A stretch of DNA of 60,553 bases from a virus. The notes beneath the pieces were generated by a model that was given only the letters and a program-made list of their open reading frames with translations, had not been told where the DNA came from and did no database searches. The stretch lies in IMG/VR virus record IMGVR_UViG_3300025097_001925, positions 1-60,553 of that record; one strand, given 5' to 3'. Shown in pieces: positions 23,919 through 32,951 of the stretch. Numbering within the stretch: the stretch's first letter is position 1; each line of letters opens with the position of its first letter. The translations under genes were made by a program, and so were the position numbers.

Positions 23919-25846
23919 TTATCAAAATGTTCTATTGTATTTCTAAGAGCATACAACTGAATATTCCTTTCTAATTCATTTGCTTGGTTAGTTGTAAATT
24001 GCATCAAATTCTTTTGTAGTTTTTCAGCTACTGGAACATCACCCCACCCTATATCTTTAAACGCTGGTTCTCTATTTTGAGTTTTCCACGCCGCATAAAT
24101 ACCATCACCATCAAGTTCTATATATTTCTTCCTAAATGCCTGCCACGGTATTCCATACTTCTCACCTTCATATAAAGCTGTAAATGTATAATAAGAATGT
24201 TTATATCCTTCTGGAGTTTTCTGAGGTATCAATAACTTAGTACCTGTATCTTTTATAACTTCCTCATAACCCAATCCCATTTGTATTCTTTTCTCACAAA
24301 ACTCATCTATATTCTCTGTCTGTGCAAGAGCCACAGCTGCACACAACTCAGGCATTCTATAATTGTATGCCATAACATTATGTCGTTCCCAATTTGGGTC
24401 TTGAAATTTATCTCTTGATATTCTAACCTTACCACTACCCGCTGTAATATTCTTAAACCCCACACCACCAAACTGTCTCATTCTTTTAGCAAATACTTTA
24501 TTATTTGTTGTTACTATACCACCATCCCCACTAGACAAATGTTTAGAATTTTCAAAACTCCAACTACCTACATCACCAATGGTTCCTGCTAACCTATTAT
24601 GATTATCAGTAGCTAAAAAACATTGAGCACAATCTTCAACAATATGGATTTTTCTGTGGTAAATAATCTTCAATAGTTTTTCCATATCACACATCAAACC
24701 ATAAATATGAACAGGCATTATAGCTTTTGTTTTACCTGTTATTTTATCTTCTACATCATCCATATCCATCAAAAAAGTATCTTCTCTAACATCAGCAAAT
24801 ACAGGTGTAGCTCCAGTTTGCCATACAGAAAATCCACACATAGCTGGAGTAAGAGCGGGAACTATAACTTCATCACCCTCACCGACTCCAAATGATTCCA
24901 AAGCCGTATGTAATGTAGAAGTTCCCGAATTAAAACCTATGGCATATTTTTGATTATGTTTCTCAGCAAATAAAGTTTCTAACCTTTCTATCATGGCTCC
25001 AGTTTCACTTGCTCCAAACCCATTATCTAAAACTTCACTCAAATACTTTTTCTCATTACCAGTAAATCTCCAACCTTTATTTTTTCTTACATCTATAGTT
25101 TTAGACTCCTGTAAAGACTTCCACTTTTTTTCTAAGTACGCGTTATATTGTACAATATCCCTATTCAAATTTAAGTAATCTGTTATCTCTGTAAAACTCA
25201 TACGGTTATGACCAAAGTAAGATATTACTTTATCAAAAAACTTGAAGTCATCTGCGTAATCTAAAGTCATTCTAACTTGTGGTCGTTTATACACATCAGG
25301 TACATTTTGTAATTCTTCAACTTGAAAAAGGTCAGTATCTTCAAAGTATACCCACATCATTTCAGTGTCATCTCTAGTTTTAATAGCACAAACCTTTTCC
25401 AAAGCATCTCTCTTAATACCATAAGTAAAAGCACCCACAGCTAAACCTGAACTTTTAATAAAATCAGTATTTGTTCTTTTATACTGCTTTAAAGCTAACT
25501 CTATTAAGTGTGGGTCACAAAATAAATCATCACCATCTACTGTTACAAAGAAATCAACATCATAAGTTTTACAAGCTAACAACCATCTTTTTAATTTATC
25601 TTTCTCACTTCCTCTAATATAATCAATACCATTTCGTACTGCTATTTCACATAAAACATCATCCTCTTTTTTCATTGTAGTACATAAAACTATATTATCT
25701 ATACCTGGTATCATACCATCAGAATAACCACGTAACATTCTATCTATCAAATGTTCTATAGTTGATTTACCTTTTATTTCTAATAAAGCTTTATTCTTCA
25801 ATCTAGAAGAATTTGTTCTAACTGTAATAAAGACGGATTTATTCAC
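23915..25846 (-). CDS. Cytidylyltransferase-DegT aminotransferase fusion (SpsF-SpsC-like)
   Basis: Residues about 1-245 are a SpsF/CMP-sugar synthetase-like domain (VFITVRTNSSRLKNKALLEIKGKSTIEHL, FFVTVDGDDLFCDP). Residues about 255-643 are a complete DegT/StrS aminotransferase: IGFNSGTSTLHTAL, DEVIVPALTPAMC, HIVEDCAQCF, and a Schiff-base Lys in S-W-S-F-E-N-S-K-H-L-S-S-G-D-G-G. In Bacillus sps clusters these are separate genes, spsF and spsC. GTG 25846 is favoured: it follows the stop-overlap region of the upstream gene and starts at the first beta strand. The ORF extends in frame to a TTG at 25882. The linked activities may join amination to CMP activation. Confidence 0.9.
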   Translation of the reverse strand: MNKSVFITVRTNSSRLKNKALLEIKGKSTIEHLIDRMLRGYSDGMIPGIDNIVLCTTMKKEDDVLCEIAVRNGIDYIRGSEKDKLKRWLLACKTYDVDFFVTVDGDDLFCDPHLIELALKQYKRTNTDFIKSSGLAVGAFTYGIKRDALEKVCAIKTRDDTEMMWVYFEDTDLFQVEELQNVPDVYKRPQVRMTLDYADDFKFFDKVISYFGHNRMSFTEITDYLNLNRDIVQYNAYLEKKWKSLQESKTIDVRKNKGWRFTGNEKKYLSEVLDNGFGASETGAMIERLETLFAEKHNQKYAIGFNSGTSTLHTALESFGVGEGDEVIVPALTPAMCGFSVWQTGATPVFADVREDTFLMDMDDVEDKITGKTKAIMPVHIYGLMCDMEKLLKIIYHRKIHIVEDCAQCFLATDNHNRLAGTIGDVGSWSFENSKHLSSGDGGIVTTNNKVFAKRMRQFGGVGFKNITAGSGKVRISRDKFQDPNWERHNVMAYNYRMPELCAAVALAQTENIDEFCEKRIQMGLGYEEVIKDTGTKLLIPQKTPEGYKHSYYTFTALYEGEKYGIPWQAFRKKYIELDGDGIYAAWKTQNREPAFKDIGWGDVPVAEKLQKNLMQFTTNQANELERNIQLYALRNTIEHFDK

Positions 25847-26768
25847 TAAAAAACTCTCTGTTATTTTTCGTCCACTCAACAATAGCCGGTAGTTGACCTT
25901 CCAAAGTTCTTTTTGGTACCCAACCTAAACTTCTTAATTTAGTACTTACTGAATTATAACTCGGGTCTTGGGACGGTCTATCCTCTACATACTCTACAAC
26001 TTCATCAAAGTTTTTATTCATAACTTCACAAATCATCTTAGTAACTTGAAGTATAGAATATTCCTCATCAGTTGTTACGTTATAAATGTTTCTATTATGA
26101 CCTACATCCATCACTAATTCAACAGCATCCACAAAATCCTCTACGTGTAAAAAATTTCTTAATTGTGAACCATCCCCGTGTACTGGTAATTTTTTATTAT
26201 CTAACAAAAGAGATATAAATTTTGTTACTAACTTATCTGGAAATTGCTTTAGTCCGTATGCATTATTTAATCTCACCGACTTCCAATTAAGACCATAACT
26301 ATAACCATAGGAATGTAACAAAGATTCTCCAGCAGCTTTAGTAAATGAATAAGGGTTGGTGGGTAATGTCATAGAATCTTCATGTAACACTTCACCTGTA
26401 CCTATAACTTCGTCAGTACTTAAATGTATCAACGGTATATCACAATCTATACAAAATCTACTAAGATGGTGTAGTCCTAAAATGTTAATTCTTATAAAAT
26501 CTTTTGGTCTATCAAATGATTCATCAACGTGAGTCTCAGCTGCAGAGTTAATAACCAAATCAAAATTTCTTCCAATTCTTCTCATAGTCACCCAAGACCT
26601 ACCATCTTCTATACTGAAAGGCCAAATAACAACATCAGTATCAATTCTATCTATAGATGAAGTATGACCTAAATTATCATAAATCTGAACATCGTGTCCA
26701 TTATCACAAAATCTATTTACTATATGAGAACCTACAAACCCAGCTCCACCTGTTATTAATACTTTCAT
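25839..26768 (-). CDS. RmlB-like NDP-sugar 4,6-dehydratase/epimerase
   Basis: An extended SDR close to dTDP-glucose 4,6-dehydratase: G-G-A-G-F-V-G-S, NSAAETHVDESFDRP, HLSTDEVIG with the T-D-E catalytic group, and N-P-Y-S-F-T-K-A-A-G-E giving Tyr-x3-Lys. VRLNNAYGLKQFPDK and RNFLHVEDFVDA are the sugar-binding parts. It lacks an RmlA partner in the window, so the activated sugar may come from the host or elsewhere in the genome. It may form the keto sugar used by the neighbouring aminotransferase. Confidence 0.9.
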   Translation of the reverse strand: MKVLITGGAGFVGSHIVNRFCDNGHDVQIYDNLGHTSSIDRIDTDVVIWPFSIEDGRSWVTMRRIGRNFDLVINSAAETHVDESFDRPKDFIRINILGLHHLSRFCIDCDIPLIHLSTDEVIGTGEVLHEDSMTLPTNPYSFTKAAGESLLHSYGYSYGLNWKSVRLNNAYGLKQFPDKLVTKFISLLLDNKKLPVHGDGSQLRNFLHVEDFVDAVELVMDVGHNRNIYNVTTDEEYSILQVTKMICEVMNKNFDEVVEYVEDRPSQDPSYNSVSTKLRSLGWVPKRTLEGQLPAIVEWTKNNREFFSE

Positions 26769-27793
26769 TATTCTTCCTCTACATTATCTAAATTTTTAAA
26801 TAAATTGTACCAATATTCTCCAAGATTTTCATACGTGTATTTAGTTGCGTATTGTTCTCGTATATTAGTATTTATTTCCATGTTCAATTTATCAAAATTT
26901 GTTAATATATAATCTATCTTTTCCTCCAAATCAGAAAAATCATATTCAGTTCCAATATATGTCACTCCTTCTTCATATATGGTAGGTATAGTTTTTACTT
27001 TTGATTGTTCTGGTTTCAGTATAATAGTTCCATACTGCATACACTCGAAATCACGAAAACATATTTCTCCCATACCAAACGGCGACAATGAAATCTTTGA
27101 ATTCCACAAATTTTTAATATACTCCTCAAAAGGTAATCTATCGTATATCATATTATATTTTTGTTTTAACGGTTCTAACATTTCCCATAAACCATTTCTA
27201 TGAGCTGTATAAAAATGGTCATTCCTTGAAGTGTGGTCTTCGTTGTACTTATGTTTACCTTGAAATATAGCACACACATCTACACCTTTACTCTCATTTA
27301 TAGGTTGAAATTGTCTATAACCTGGTACTAAATAACCTATATTCCAACCACTAAATTTTATACGATTCCATCTATCTTCAGGAATATCGTAACTTAAATC
27401 TAAATCACTCCCACTACCCCAAAACCATTTATTATGAACATACGGTACTTTATATTCCTCACATGTTCCCAACATTTGATTTTTAAAAAGATATATAGCG
27501 TCGGACTGTTCAAAAACTTCATATGCTCCCATTAAAGAAGTAGAATCAGTACCTTCAAATAAAAAATAATCTCCACTAATTTTGGAGAGATTATTTAACC
27601 CGTACTCTATACTTTCAGTTAAAGAAACTTTTTTATTCATGAAATCATGCATTCCGATAAACAAATAATCGAAGTCATCAGACTCCGTGATTTCAATACT
27701 ATAATCTTTTAGAACATCTTTAGCAAAGAATAATGGTCTAAAAGTAGGTTCATTTCTTCCTTGAAATGGGTTTGGTATTTTTATTTTTATCAA
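26768..27793 (-). CDS. GT-B/exostosin-like glycosyltransferase
   Basis: A 341-aa protein with IPNPFQGRNEPTF at the start and a C-terminal donor-site block SLSPFGMGEICFRDFECMQYGTIILKPEQSK that resembles the exostosin/GT47 and CgeB donor site. A long acidic or aromatic central part binds unknown acceptor. Start is TTG 27793 with a short AGG upstream. It adjoins the RmlB-like gene with a 1-nt overlap. Confidence 0.68.
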   Translation of the reverse strand: MIKIKIPNPFQGRNEPTFRPLFFAKDVLKDYSIEITESDDFDYLFIGMHDFMNKKVSLTESIEYGLNNLSKISGDYFLFEGTDSTSLMGAYEVFEQSDAIYLFKNQMLGTCEEYKVPYVHNKWFWGSGSDLDLSYDIPEDRWNRIKFSGWNIGYLVPGYRQFQPINESKGVDVCAIFQGKHKYNEDHTSRNDHFYTAHRNGLWEMLEPLKQKYNMIYDRLPFEEYIKNLWNSKISLSPFGMGEICFRDFECMQYGTIILKPEQSKVKTIPTIYEEGVTYIGTEYDFSDLEEKIDYILTNFDKLNMEINTNIREQYATKYTYENLGEYWYNLFKNLDNVEEE

Positions 27794-27801
27794 ATTGTAA
27801 C

Positions 27802-28005
27802 CTAGTCATTTATTGCAAAATTTAATTCAAAAAATTCTTTACACAACTTTACAGCATAATGGTGTTGTCTTAAAGATGTTTTATCAGGCATATCTAAAAT
27901 ACTTAAACCTTCACGTACTGTTTCTTTAAGTAATTGTGCATGTACGTCATCCTGATGACCTTCATAATTTAACTCAATACCATCTTCATTTTTATACTTT
28001 TCCAT
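27802..28005 (-). CDS. Hypothetical small protein
   Basis: A 67-aa soluble protein, with EDGIELNYEGHQDDVHAQLLKETVREGLSIL and a helical C-terminal half (HHYAVKLCKEFFELNFAI). No known domain. It is placed in the operon between two glycosyltransferases with a 1-nt overlap to the upstream gene. Confidence 0.55.
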   Translation of the reverse strand: MEKYKNEDGIELNYEGHQDDVHAQLLKETVREGLSILDMPDKTSLRQHHYAVKLCKEFFELNFAIND

Positions 28006-28682
28006 TATGACTCCTTTGAATAATTCTTTTGGGTATCAACAAAAGTATTTTTTACTTCATTTATTATTTCCCCATATAGATTATTTTGTAATTCTTGTTT
28101 TTCTATATTTTTATGGTGATATAAACAAAATTCCTCTTTATGTGGAAGTTGAGAAATAACATCACAACCAACTATATTTTCATGAACACGACTTGCCCAC
28201 TTAATGTCTTCGGTGTTTCTAAAAATTCTCGCTTGTGGATCTGGAAAATTAATCCATCCTTTATCATTTACTCTCCAATTCCATTCTACTATATGTTCGT
28301 GTGTTAAACCATCAACTGTATTAATTCTAGGTACCCAAATCAAATCTACGTTATCATTACTTTCTAAAATTTGATGTAGATTTGTAATTAAAAACTCACT
28401 TGGCATTTCATCAGCATCTAAATGAAATATATAATCACCAGTACACATTTCCTTAGCATAATTCTTTTGAGCTGCGAAATCTCTTTGTAACTCACGTCTT
28501 TGCCACACAGTAACATAACCATCATCATAAAACTTGTTTAATACTTCTTCCATTTCTTCAACAGAAAAATCATCTAGAACAATAATTTCATCTTCTTCTT
28601 TTTTATGTTCGTAAACAAACGGTATTAATTGTTTAACCTCTTCAACTTCATTGTGAGTTGTTATAGCGTAACTAATCTTCAT
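28005..28682 (-). CDS. Family 2 glycosyltransferase
   Basis: A 225-aa GT-A enzyme: ISYAITTHNEVEEVKQLIPF, EIIVLDDFSVEEM, and YIFHLDADEMPSEF with the metal motif D-A-D. The layout matches WaaE/KdtX-type glycosyltransferases that add glucose or heptose to LPS core, but the length is at the short end. The gene is the first glycosyltransferase after two zinc-ribbon proteins and one unknown gene. Confidence 0.88.
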   Translation of the reverse strand: MKISYAITTHNEVEEVKQLIPFVYEHKKEEDEIIVLDDFSVEEMEEVLNKFYDDGYVTVWQRRELQRDFAAQKNYAKEMCTGDYIFHLDADEMPSEFLITNLHQILESNDNVDLIWVPRINTVDGLTHEHIVEWNWRVNDKGWINFPDPQARIFRNTEDIKWASRVHENIVGCDVISQLPHKEEFCLYHHKNIEKQELQNNLYGEIINEVKNTFVDTQKNYSKES

Positions 28683-29136
28683 CTTCCGTCTCCACTATTT
28701 TTTCATCATATAAATAATCTACTAATTTTGGTGTTTTAATATCTCTCAAATTAAACGTTCTATATACATCAGCTCGTCTTGCTACTCTTCTTATTTTCTG
28801 TCTATAAAACTTCTCATTTACTCCTCTACCTTCAGGAATTAAAACTCTAAAATAACTCATTTTTTTTATTTCATCTTGAACAATACCTGGTGTACCTATA
28901 CTTCTAATTAATCTTTTGAATAAAGGTAAGGATAAATTATTCAAACTCAATGCATGTACTTTCTGTTCACTCATCTTTGCTTGAACTGGCCATATACTTA
29001 ATACCAATGCCATATAATTACCTGACTGCTGTTTCCCCTCATATCTAAAGAATATAATATCACCTTTCCTTATAGCCCGTTTAGCTATCGGCATTCTTTT
29101 ATTAATTCGTTTTCTATGTATTCCTAAGAAGGTCAT
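28672..29136 (-). CDS. Hypothetical phage protein
   Basis: A 154-aa basic protein with a beta-rich N-terminal part (IRKGDIIFFRYEGKQQSG, YMALVLSIWP) that looks like an SH3-type barrel, and a basic helical part (EKFYRQKIRRVARRADVYRTF). No family identified. Its placement next to two small zinc-ribbon proteins suggests a nucleic-acid-related job, but this is guesswork. Confidence 0.6.
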   Translation of the reverse strand: MTFLGIHRKRINKRMPIAKRAIRKGDIIFFRYEGKQQSGNYMALVLSIWPVQAKMSEQKVHALSLNNLSLPLFKRLIRSIGTPGIVQDEIKKMSYFRVLIPEGRGVNEKFYRQKIRRVARRADVYRTFNLRDIKTPKLVDYLYDEKIVETEDED

Positions 29137-29573
29137 TGAATATCCCTAGTAATTCCCATATCCTTACAAGCTTGTAAAAATTCATACTTACCATAAGTAG
29201 TAGCATTTTCTACATCCAACATACTTTCGTACCCCTCATATTTATCCAACTTATTTTTTGGTATCTCAATTACTTGAGCGTACTTCCAAGACCAGTCACT
29301 TATATTACCCTCTGGATAAATTATACCACGTTTTCCCATATTCAAAACAGCTGGAAACCATACTATATTCCTTTCATCATCTACAAAACTTAAATCTCTT
29401 ACTAATTGTGGTGAACTATCTAAAGATGTTTTTAATTCGTCACTGTCTACTATATACCATGAATTACTCATAAACCCACAACTAAAACACAAAAACGAAC
29501 TAAAATCGTCTTGTACTTCTTCAAAACATCTATCAATATCTTGACATACGGGACAATCAACTACTCTTTCCAT
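29133..29573 (-). CDS. Zinc-ribbon protein
   Basis: The N-terminus holds C-P-V-C (residues 7-10) and C-F-S-C (about 29-32), a four-cysteine zinc-ribbon layout with about 18 residues between pairs. The rest is acidic and aromatic (NIVWFPAVLNMGKRGIIYPEG, WSWKYAQVIEIPK). Similar small proteins are common in marine T4-like phages. Function unknown. It overlaps neighbours at both ends. Confidence 0.65.
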   Translation of the reverse strand: MERVVDCPVCQDIDRCFEEVQDDFSSFLCFSCGFMSNSWYIVDSDELKTSLDSSPQLVRDLSFVDDERNIVWFPAVLNMGKRGIIYPEGNISDWSWKYAQVIEIPKNKLDKYEGYESMLDVENATTYGKYEFLQACKDMGITRDIQ

Positions 29574-29818
29574 AATTTTCTTTTCCTTAAAGGAATATCC
29601 TTATTCTTCAATGTAACTAAATAATAATCCAAAGAGTCACAGCACTTTTTCCAAACAGGTTTCAATTTATGTCGGTAATCACTATTTTCCTCACAATATT
29701 CTTTTACTAACCGTCTATCACCCGCTTTACCTTTAAATAAACCACCTGCTGGTCTAGCTTCAAGGTCATACCCACATACCTTACACCTACCGTCTACTAA
29801 ATTTTTATTAATTATCAT
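29561..29818 (-). CDS. Small zinc-finger-like protein
   Basis: An 85-aa basic protein with C-K-V-C near the start (12-15) and C-C later in KPVWKKCCDSLDYY. Cys/His spacing could form a zinc site, but the second pair is irregular. No family recognised. It overlaps the downstream zinc-ribbon gene by 13 nt. Confidence 0.55.
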   Translation of the reverse strand: MIINKNLVDGRCKVCGYDLEARPAGGLFKGKAGDRRLVKEYCEENSDYRHKLKPVWKKCCDSLDYYLVTLKNKDIPLRKRKLWKE

Positions 29819-31151
29819 CTACATTTACTTTTTTTAATTTTGGTAACCTAACTTTAGTGTTAGTATCTGTAACCTTCTTAAGTTTAGGTAAATTTAATGA
29901 CACTTCCTTTGGTGTTTTTGGAATATATCTATCAAGTATTTCCTCAAATACTTTAGTCATATTAGTATGAGAAAATTTACCACTATTAATTTTACCTTGT
30001 TCAGTAGCGTTAAACTTGTAGGTTTTATAATTTTTATACACATTCATTAACACCTTAGAACTATTAGGATAATTCACAGTAAACCATTCTGCCCCTTCTG
30101 TCCAAATATTTCTTGGAAACGCTTCTCTAGGTGTTTTATTCATTTCACCACCCAACAATACTGATAATTTCGGGTCAAGAAAATCTACATGACCACTCCA
30201 ACTAGAAGTTATAACGGGTTTCTCACTAAATGTAGCTTCTAACAAAGGTCTACCAAATCCTTCTCCGTGTGTAAATGAAACATGAGCTTTAACTTTCGGA
30301 TGATTATATAAACCATTCATTTCTGTATCAGATAAATCTCCATGTAAAAAATAAATATTAGGTAACTTCTTACCAGATACAGTTTCTTTAATTTGTTTTA
30401 TTTTACTTTCTATATCCTCTCTATCCATTACACAAAAAGTAGCTCCACTTGTTTTTAATATCAAAGCTGGTTGTTGTACCTTATCCTTAAAAGTTTCAAG
30501 AAATGTTTTCACTAACATTCCAGTATCTTTTCTATCATTACCAATCCTACCCTGTAACCAATGACCAACATAAAGAAAACAAAAAGTTTCAGGTATACTC
30601 TTTAACTCATAATGTAGTGATTTTTCTATCTCATCTGTTTTCTTATAAATATTAGTGTCTGCCCCTTCAAATAAAACTTCTATCGGTTTTTCTAATCTTA
30701 TTTCTCCGAGTGGTCTGTTAGAATCCTTTTCATGTTTCTGATAAACACAACCTTCTAATACTTTTTTTGTAAATTTTGAAGGAACTATATTCAAATCCAT
30801 TCTATTCATACCCTCAATCCAGTCTGGTGGACACGCTGTAGTTTCTATACCAGCTGTAATACCTATATTATATTTTCCCAACTGCATAAACTCATTAGGT
30901 ACAACTATATGTACATGAATATCTGGTTGTCTCGGTAATTTATTATCGGTAAGTCTATCAATTATTAAACTATCTGCTTCGTCTTGCATATTCAATGCAT
31001 TCATTGGTGTATTACCCCACCTAACTGGATATACTTTAATATCAAATTTGTCCATTTGTATTAATGAACGTACCAAATCCCTACTATGAGAACCATAACC
31101 AGACCTTGTTGCCACTGGGGCTGTAACTAACATCAAAGGTTTATCACTCAT
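29808..31151 (-). CDS. GT4-family glycosyltransferase with C-terminal repeats
   Basis: A GT-B enzyme: N-terminal LVTAPVATRSGYGSHSRDLV, then the central FLYVGHWLQGRIGNDRKD and the C-terminal donor site FTHGEGFGRPLLEATFSEKPVITSSWSGH, including the E-G-F-G-R-P-x2-E motif of GT4. After the catalytic part (about residue 410) a tail contains L-P-K-L-K-K-V twice, separated by about 12 residues. The tail may bind partner protein or membrane. The gene is in tandem with a second GT4 gene upstream. Confidence 0.88.
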   Translation of the reverse strand: MSDKPLMLVTAPVATRSGYGSHSRDLVRSLIQMDKFDIKVYPVRWGNTPMNALNMQDEADSLIIDRLTDNKLPRQPDIHVHIVVPNEFMQLGKYNIGITAGIETTACPPDWIEGMNRMDLNIVPSKFTKKVLEGCVYQKHEKDSNRPLGEIRLEKPIEVLFEGADTNIYKKTDEIEKSLHYELKSIPETFCFLYVGHWLQGRIGNDRKDTGMLVKTFLETFKDKVQQPALILKTSGATFCVMDREDIESKIKQIKETVSGKKLPNIYFLHGDLSDTEMNGLYNHPKVKAHVSFTHGEGFGRPLLEATFSEKPVITSSWSGHVDFLDPKLSVLLGGEMNKTPREAFPRNIWTEGAEWFTVNYPNSSKVLMNVYKNYKTYKFNATEQGKINSGKFSHTNMTKVFEEILDRYIPKTPKEVSLNLPKLKKVTDTNTKVRLPKLKKVNVDDN

Positions 31152-31160
31152 AACTTACTC

Positions 31161-32552
31161 CTATACCTTATACAATGAATATCTTTTACGAGGTTTCCAC
31201 GTTTCAAAAGCCGTGTCCATAGATTTCATAAATCTTTTACACATCAATTTAGCTGTCATTCCAACTTCTTCTAAGTGCATCCACTCTCTACCCAATTCAC
31301 CACACCTTGTTCTTTCTTCACTACCAAGGTCATACCAATATTTTATAGCCTCTGCTGCTTCATCCCACCTACACCTGTCATCAAATATATAAGGTGTCGG
31401 CATAGAACCTTGTAATGAACGAGTACGAGGCCATACTGGTTTGACCCACTCACCGTGAGTTAAATCAGGATTATTCTCCCATTCCTTATCATTATGTAAT
31501 GAATGAACCCAACTATAATCATTTTCATCTAAATGTTTTCCTTTATATTTGAATCCACATTGGTCTTGTAATCCACCAGTAACATTTACTATAATAGGTG
31601 TCCCTGTCATCAATGACTCTGCCGTTCCTAAACCAAACCCTTCATTAGAAGCTATGTTAATAGTTACATCAGCTATATTATATAAAAAGTTCATTTCCTT
31701 AAAATCTAACCTATCATCTGAAAAGTATACATTTCTATTTGGACAAATAGCTTCTACTACAACTGGTAAGTCTGTACCATTTTCATCTCGTGGTTGTGTA
31801 TGCATTAACAATGCACATTTATCAGCTTCTTCTTCTGATAATGTATTACAGAAAGTATGAAACGCAAGTATTACATCACTTGTCATTTTTCTTCTAATAT
31901 TTCTATTATTGTAGTATAAAACAAAATCGTATTTATTACCATCAAACTTTTGTTTTCTAAATTCTTCAAATTCTCCCCACTCACTATGTAATTCAGTTAA
32001 TGGAAAATATAAATCATCATTTATACCGTGAGGGACATAAGTAACCTGCCAATCTTCTGGTGGATACTTTGTCCAAACATTCTTAACTATATTAACCGTT
32101 TGTTTAGAAATATTCATAATTAAATCACTCGACTCGTAATAAAATTCATTATATTGAGGATAAGGTAAATCATCCCATACATTATAATAAAAAATAGGAA
32201 CATGTTGTCTTATTTCATGTTCCATTTCATATAACCATTGCCAAAATCTTGGGTCTGTATAATGCATAATAGCGTCTGGTTGTTCTCTGACTATCATCTG
32301 TCTTAGTAATTCCTGACTACCATATCCACTAATAGGATAAATAGTCAAACTAGCATCCTTGACACCAGTTTCCTCTCTAGCAGCATCATTCATATCTACT
32401 ACGTTACCATCCTCTGGATGTTTAATAGCTCCACCAACCTGTACCCAATCGTATTGATGTATTGTTCCCATAACCATTTCTTTTGTCATAGTACCAACAC
32501 CAGAGGACATACGAAGATCATCTGAAAAAATTAAAATTTTCTTTTTAGACAT
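31161..32552 (-). CDS. GT4-family glycosyltransferase
   Basis: A 463-aa GT-B enzyme starting with ILIFSDDLRMSSGVGTMTKEMV. It has the donor-site block NIASNEGFGLGTAESLMTGTPIIVNVTGG, with the E-G-F-G...E-S motif of GT4 (family 4) retaining transferases. It is the first gene of the sugar cassette, directly downstream of the ribbon-helix-helix gene pair, and forms a tandem with 29808-31151. Donor unknown. Confidence 0.9.
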   Translation of the reverse strand: MSKKKILIFSDDLRMSSGVGTMTKEMVMGTIHQYDWVQVGGAIKHPEDGNVVDMNDAAREETGVKDASLTIYPISGYGSQELLRQMIVREQPDAIMHYTDPRFWQWLYEMEHEIRQHVPIFYYNVWDDLPYPQYNEFYYESSDLIMNISKQTVNIVKNVWTKYPPEDWQVTYVPHGINDDLYFPLTELHSEWGEFEEFRKQKFDGNKYDFVLYYNNRNIRRKMTSDVILAFHTFCNTLSEEEADKCALLMHTQPRDENGTDLPVVVEAICPNRNVYFSDDRLDFKEMNFLYNIADVTINIASNEGFGLGTAESLMTGTPIIVNVTGGLQDQCGFKYKGKHLDENDYSWVHSLHNDKEWENNPDLTHGEWVKPVWPRTRSLQGSMPTPYIFDDRCRWDEAAEAIKYWYDLGSEERTRCGELGREWMHLEEVGMTAKLMCKRFMKSMDTAFETWKPRKRYSLYKV

Positions 32553-32574
32553 AATAACCTCTTTCTTTTAAAAA

Positions 32575-32727
32575 TTAATCGTGCAATAACTCTTTTTTAA
32601 CTTCTTCTTTATGAACACTCTTTTTTATGACACTCAAGTGTTCTTCCATTTTAACCAATATTCTATGCATATCGTGAAGTAATCTCTCAACATTTTTATT
32701 ATTTGGCATACTACCTGTATTCTTCAT
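32575..32727 (-). CDS. Small coiled-coil-like protein
   Basis: A 50-aa ORF not long enough for standard listing: MKNTGSMPNNKNVERLLHDM, then RILVKMEEHLSVIKKSVHKEE, ending LLHD. It is a single amphipathic helix. ATG 32727 overlaps the stop of the ribbon-helix-helix gene (ATGA), so it is translationally coupled. It fills the gap before the first glycosyltransferase. It could be a partner of the DNA-binding protein. Confidence 0.6.
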   Translation of the reverse strand: MKNTGSMPNNKNVERLLHDMHRILVKMEEHLSVIKKSVHKEEVKKELLHD

Positions 32728-32915
32728 AATCTACTACCACTCGGTTTAAGTGCGTCATATTTTTCTATTTTTTTTCTGAACTTATCATCTCTTACATACA
32801 AATCCATAGAGCGATTGACAAGTTTTTGTAACGTAAATTCTCCGTCTAGATTTCTACCTTTAAATTGTTTATATAAGTCAATTAATATTTTGACTGTAGT
32901 TAATTTTACTTCCAT
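32724..32915 (-). CDS. Ribbon-helix-helix-like DNA-binding protein
   Basis: A 63-aa protein: VKLTTVKILIDLYKQFKGRN forms the basic beta strand and first helix, and TLQKLVNRSMDLYVRDDKFR the second helix, matching the MetJ/Arc-type ribbon-helix-helix fold. Such dimers bind operator DNA. It is the first gene after the gap at 32916-32951 and heads the sugar cassette, so it could control that transcript; autoregulation is a guess. Confidence 0.72.
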   Translation of the reverse strand: MEVKLTTVKILIDLYKQFKGRNLDGEFTLQKLVNRSMDLYVRDDKFRKKIEKYDALKPSGSRL

Positions 32916-32951
32916 AATAATTCCATATATATGTATATATAAATATCTATT
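32916..32951 (-). promoter_or_regulatory. Alternating-AT gap before the sugar transcript
   Basis: A 36-bp gap with no gene holding alternating (TA)n; ATATATATGTATATA at 32925-32939 on the plus strand is the inverse of the element at 39068-39082 and 164-178. It stands upstream of the ribbon-helix-helix gene that leads into the sugar cassette. A promoter or operator is plausible but not proven. Confidence 0.35.
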
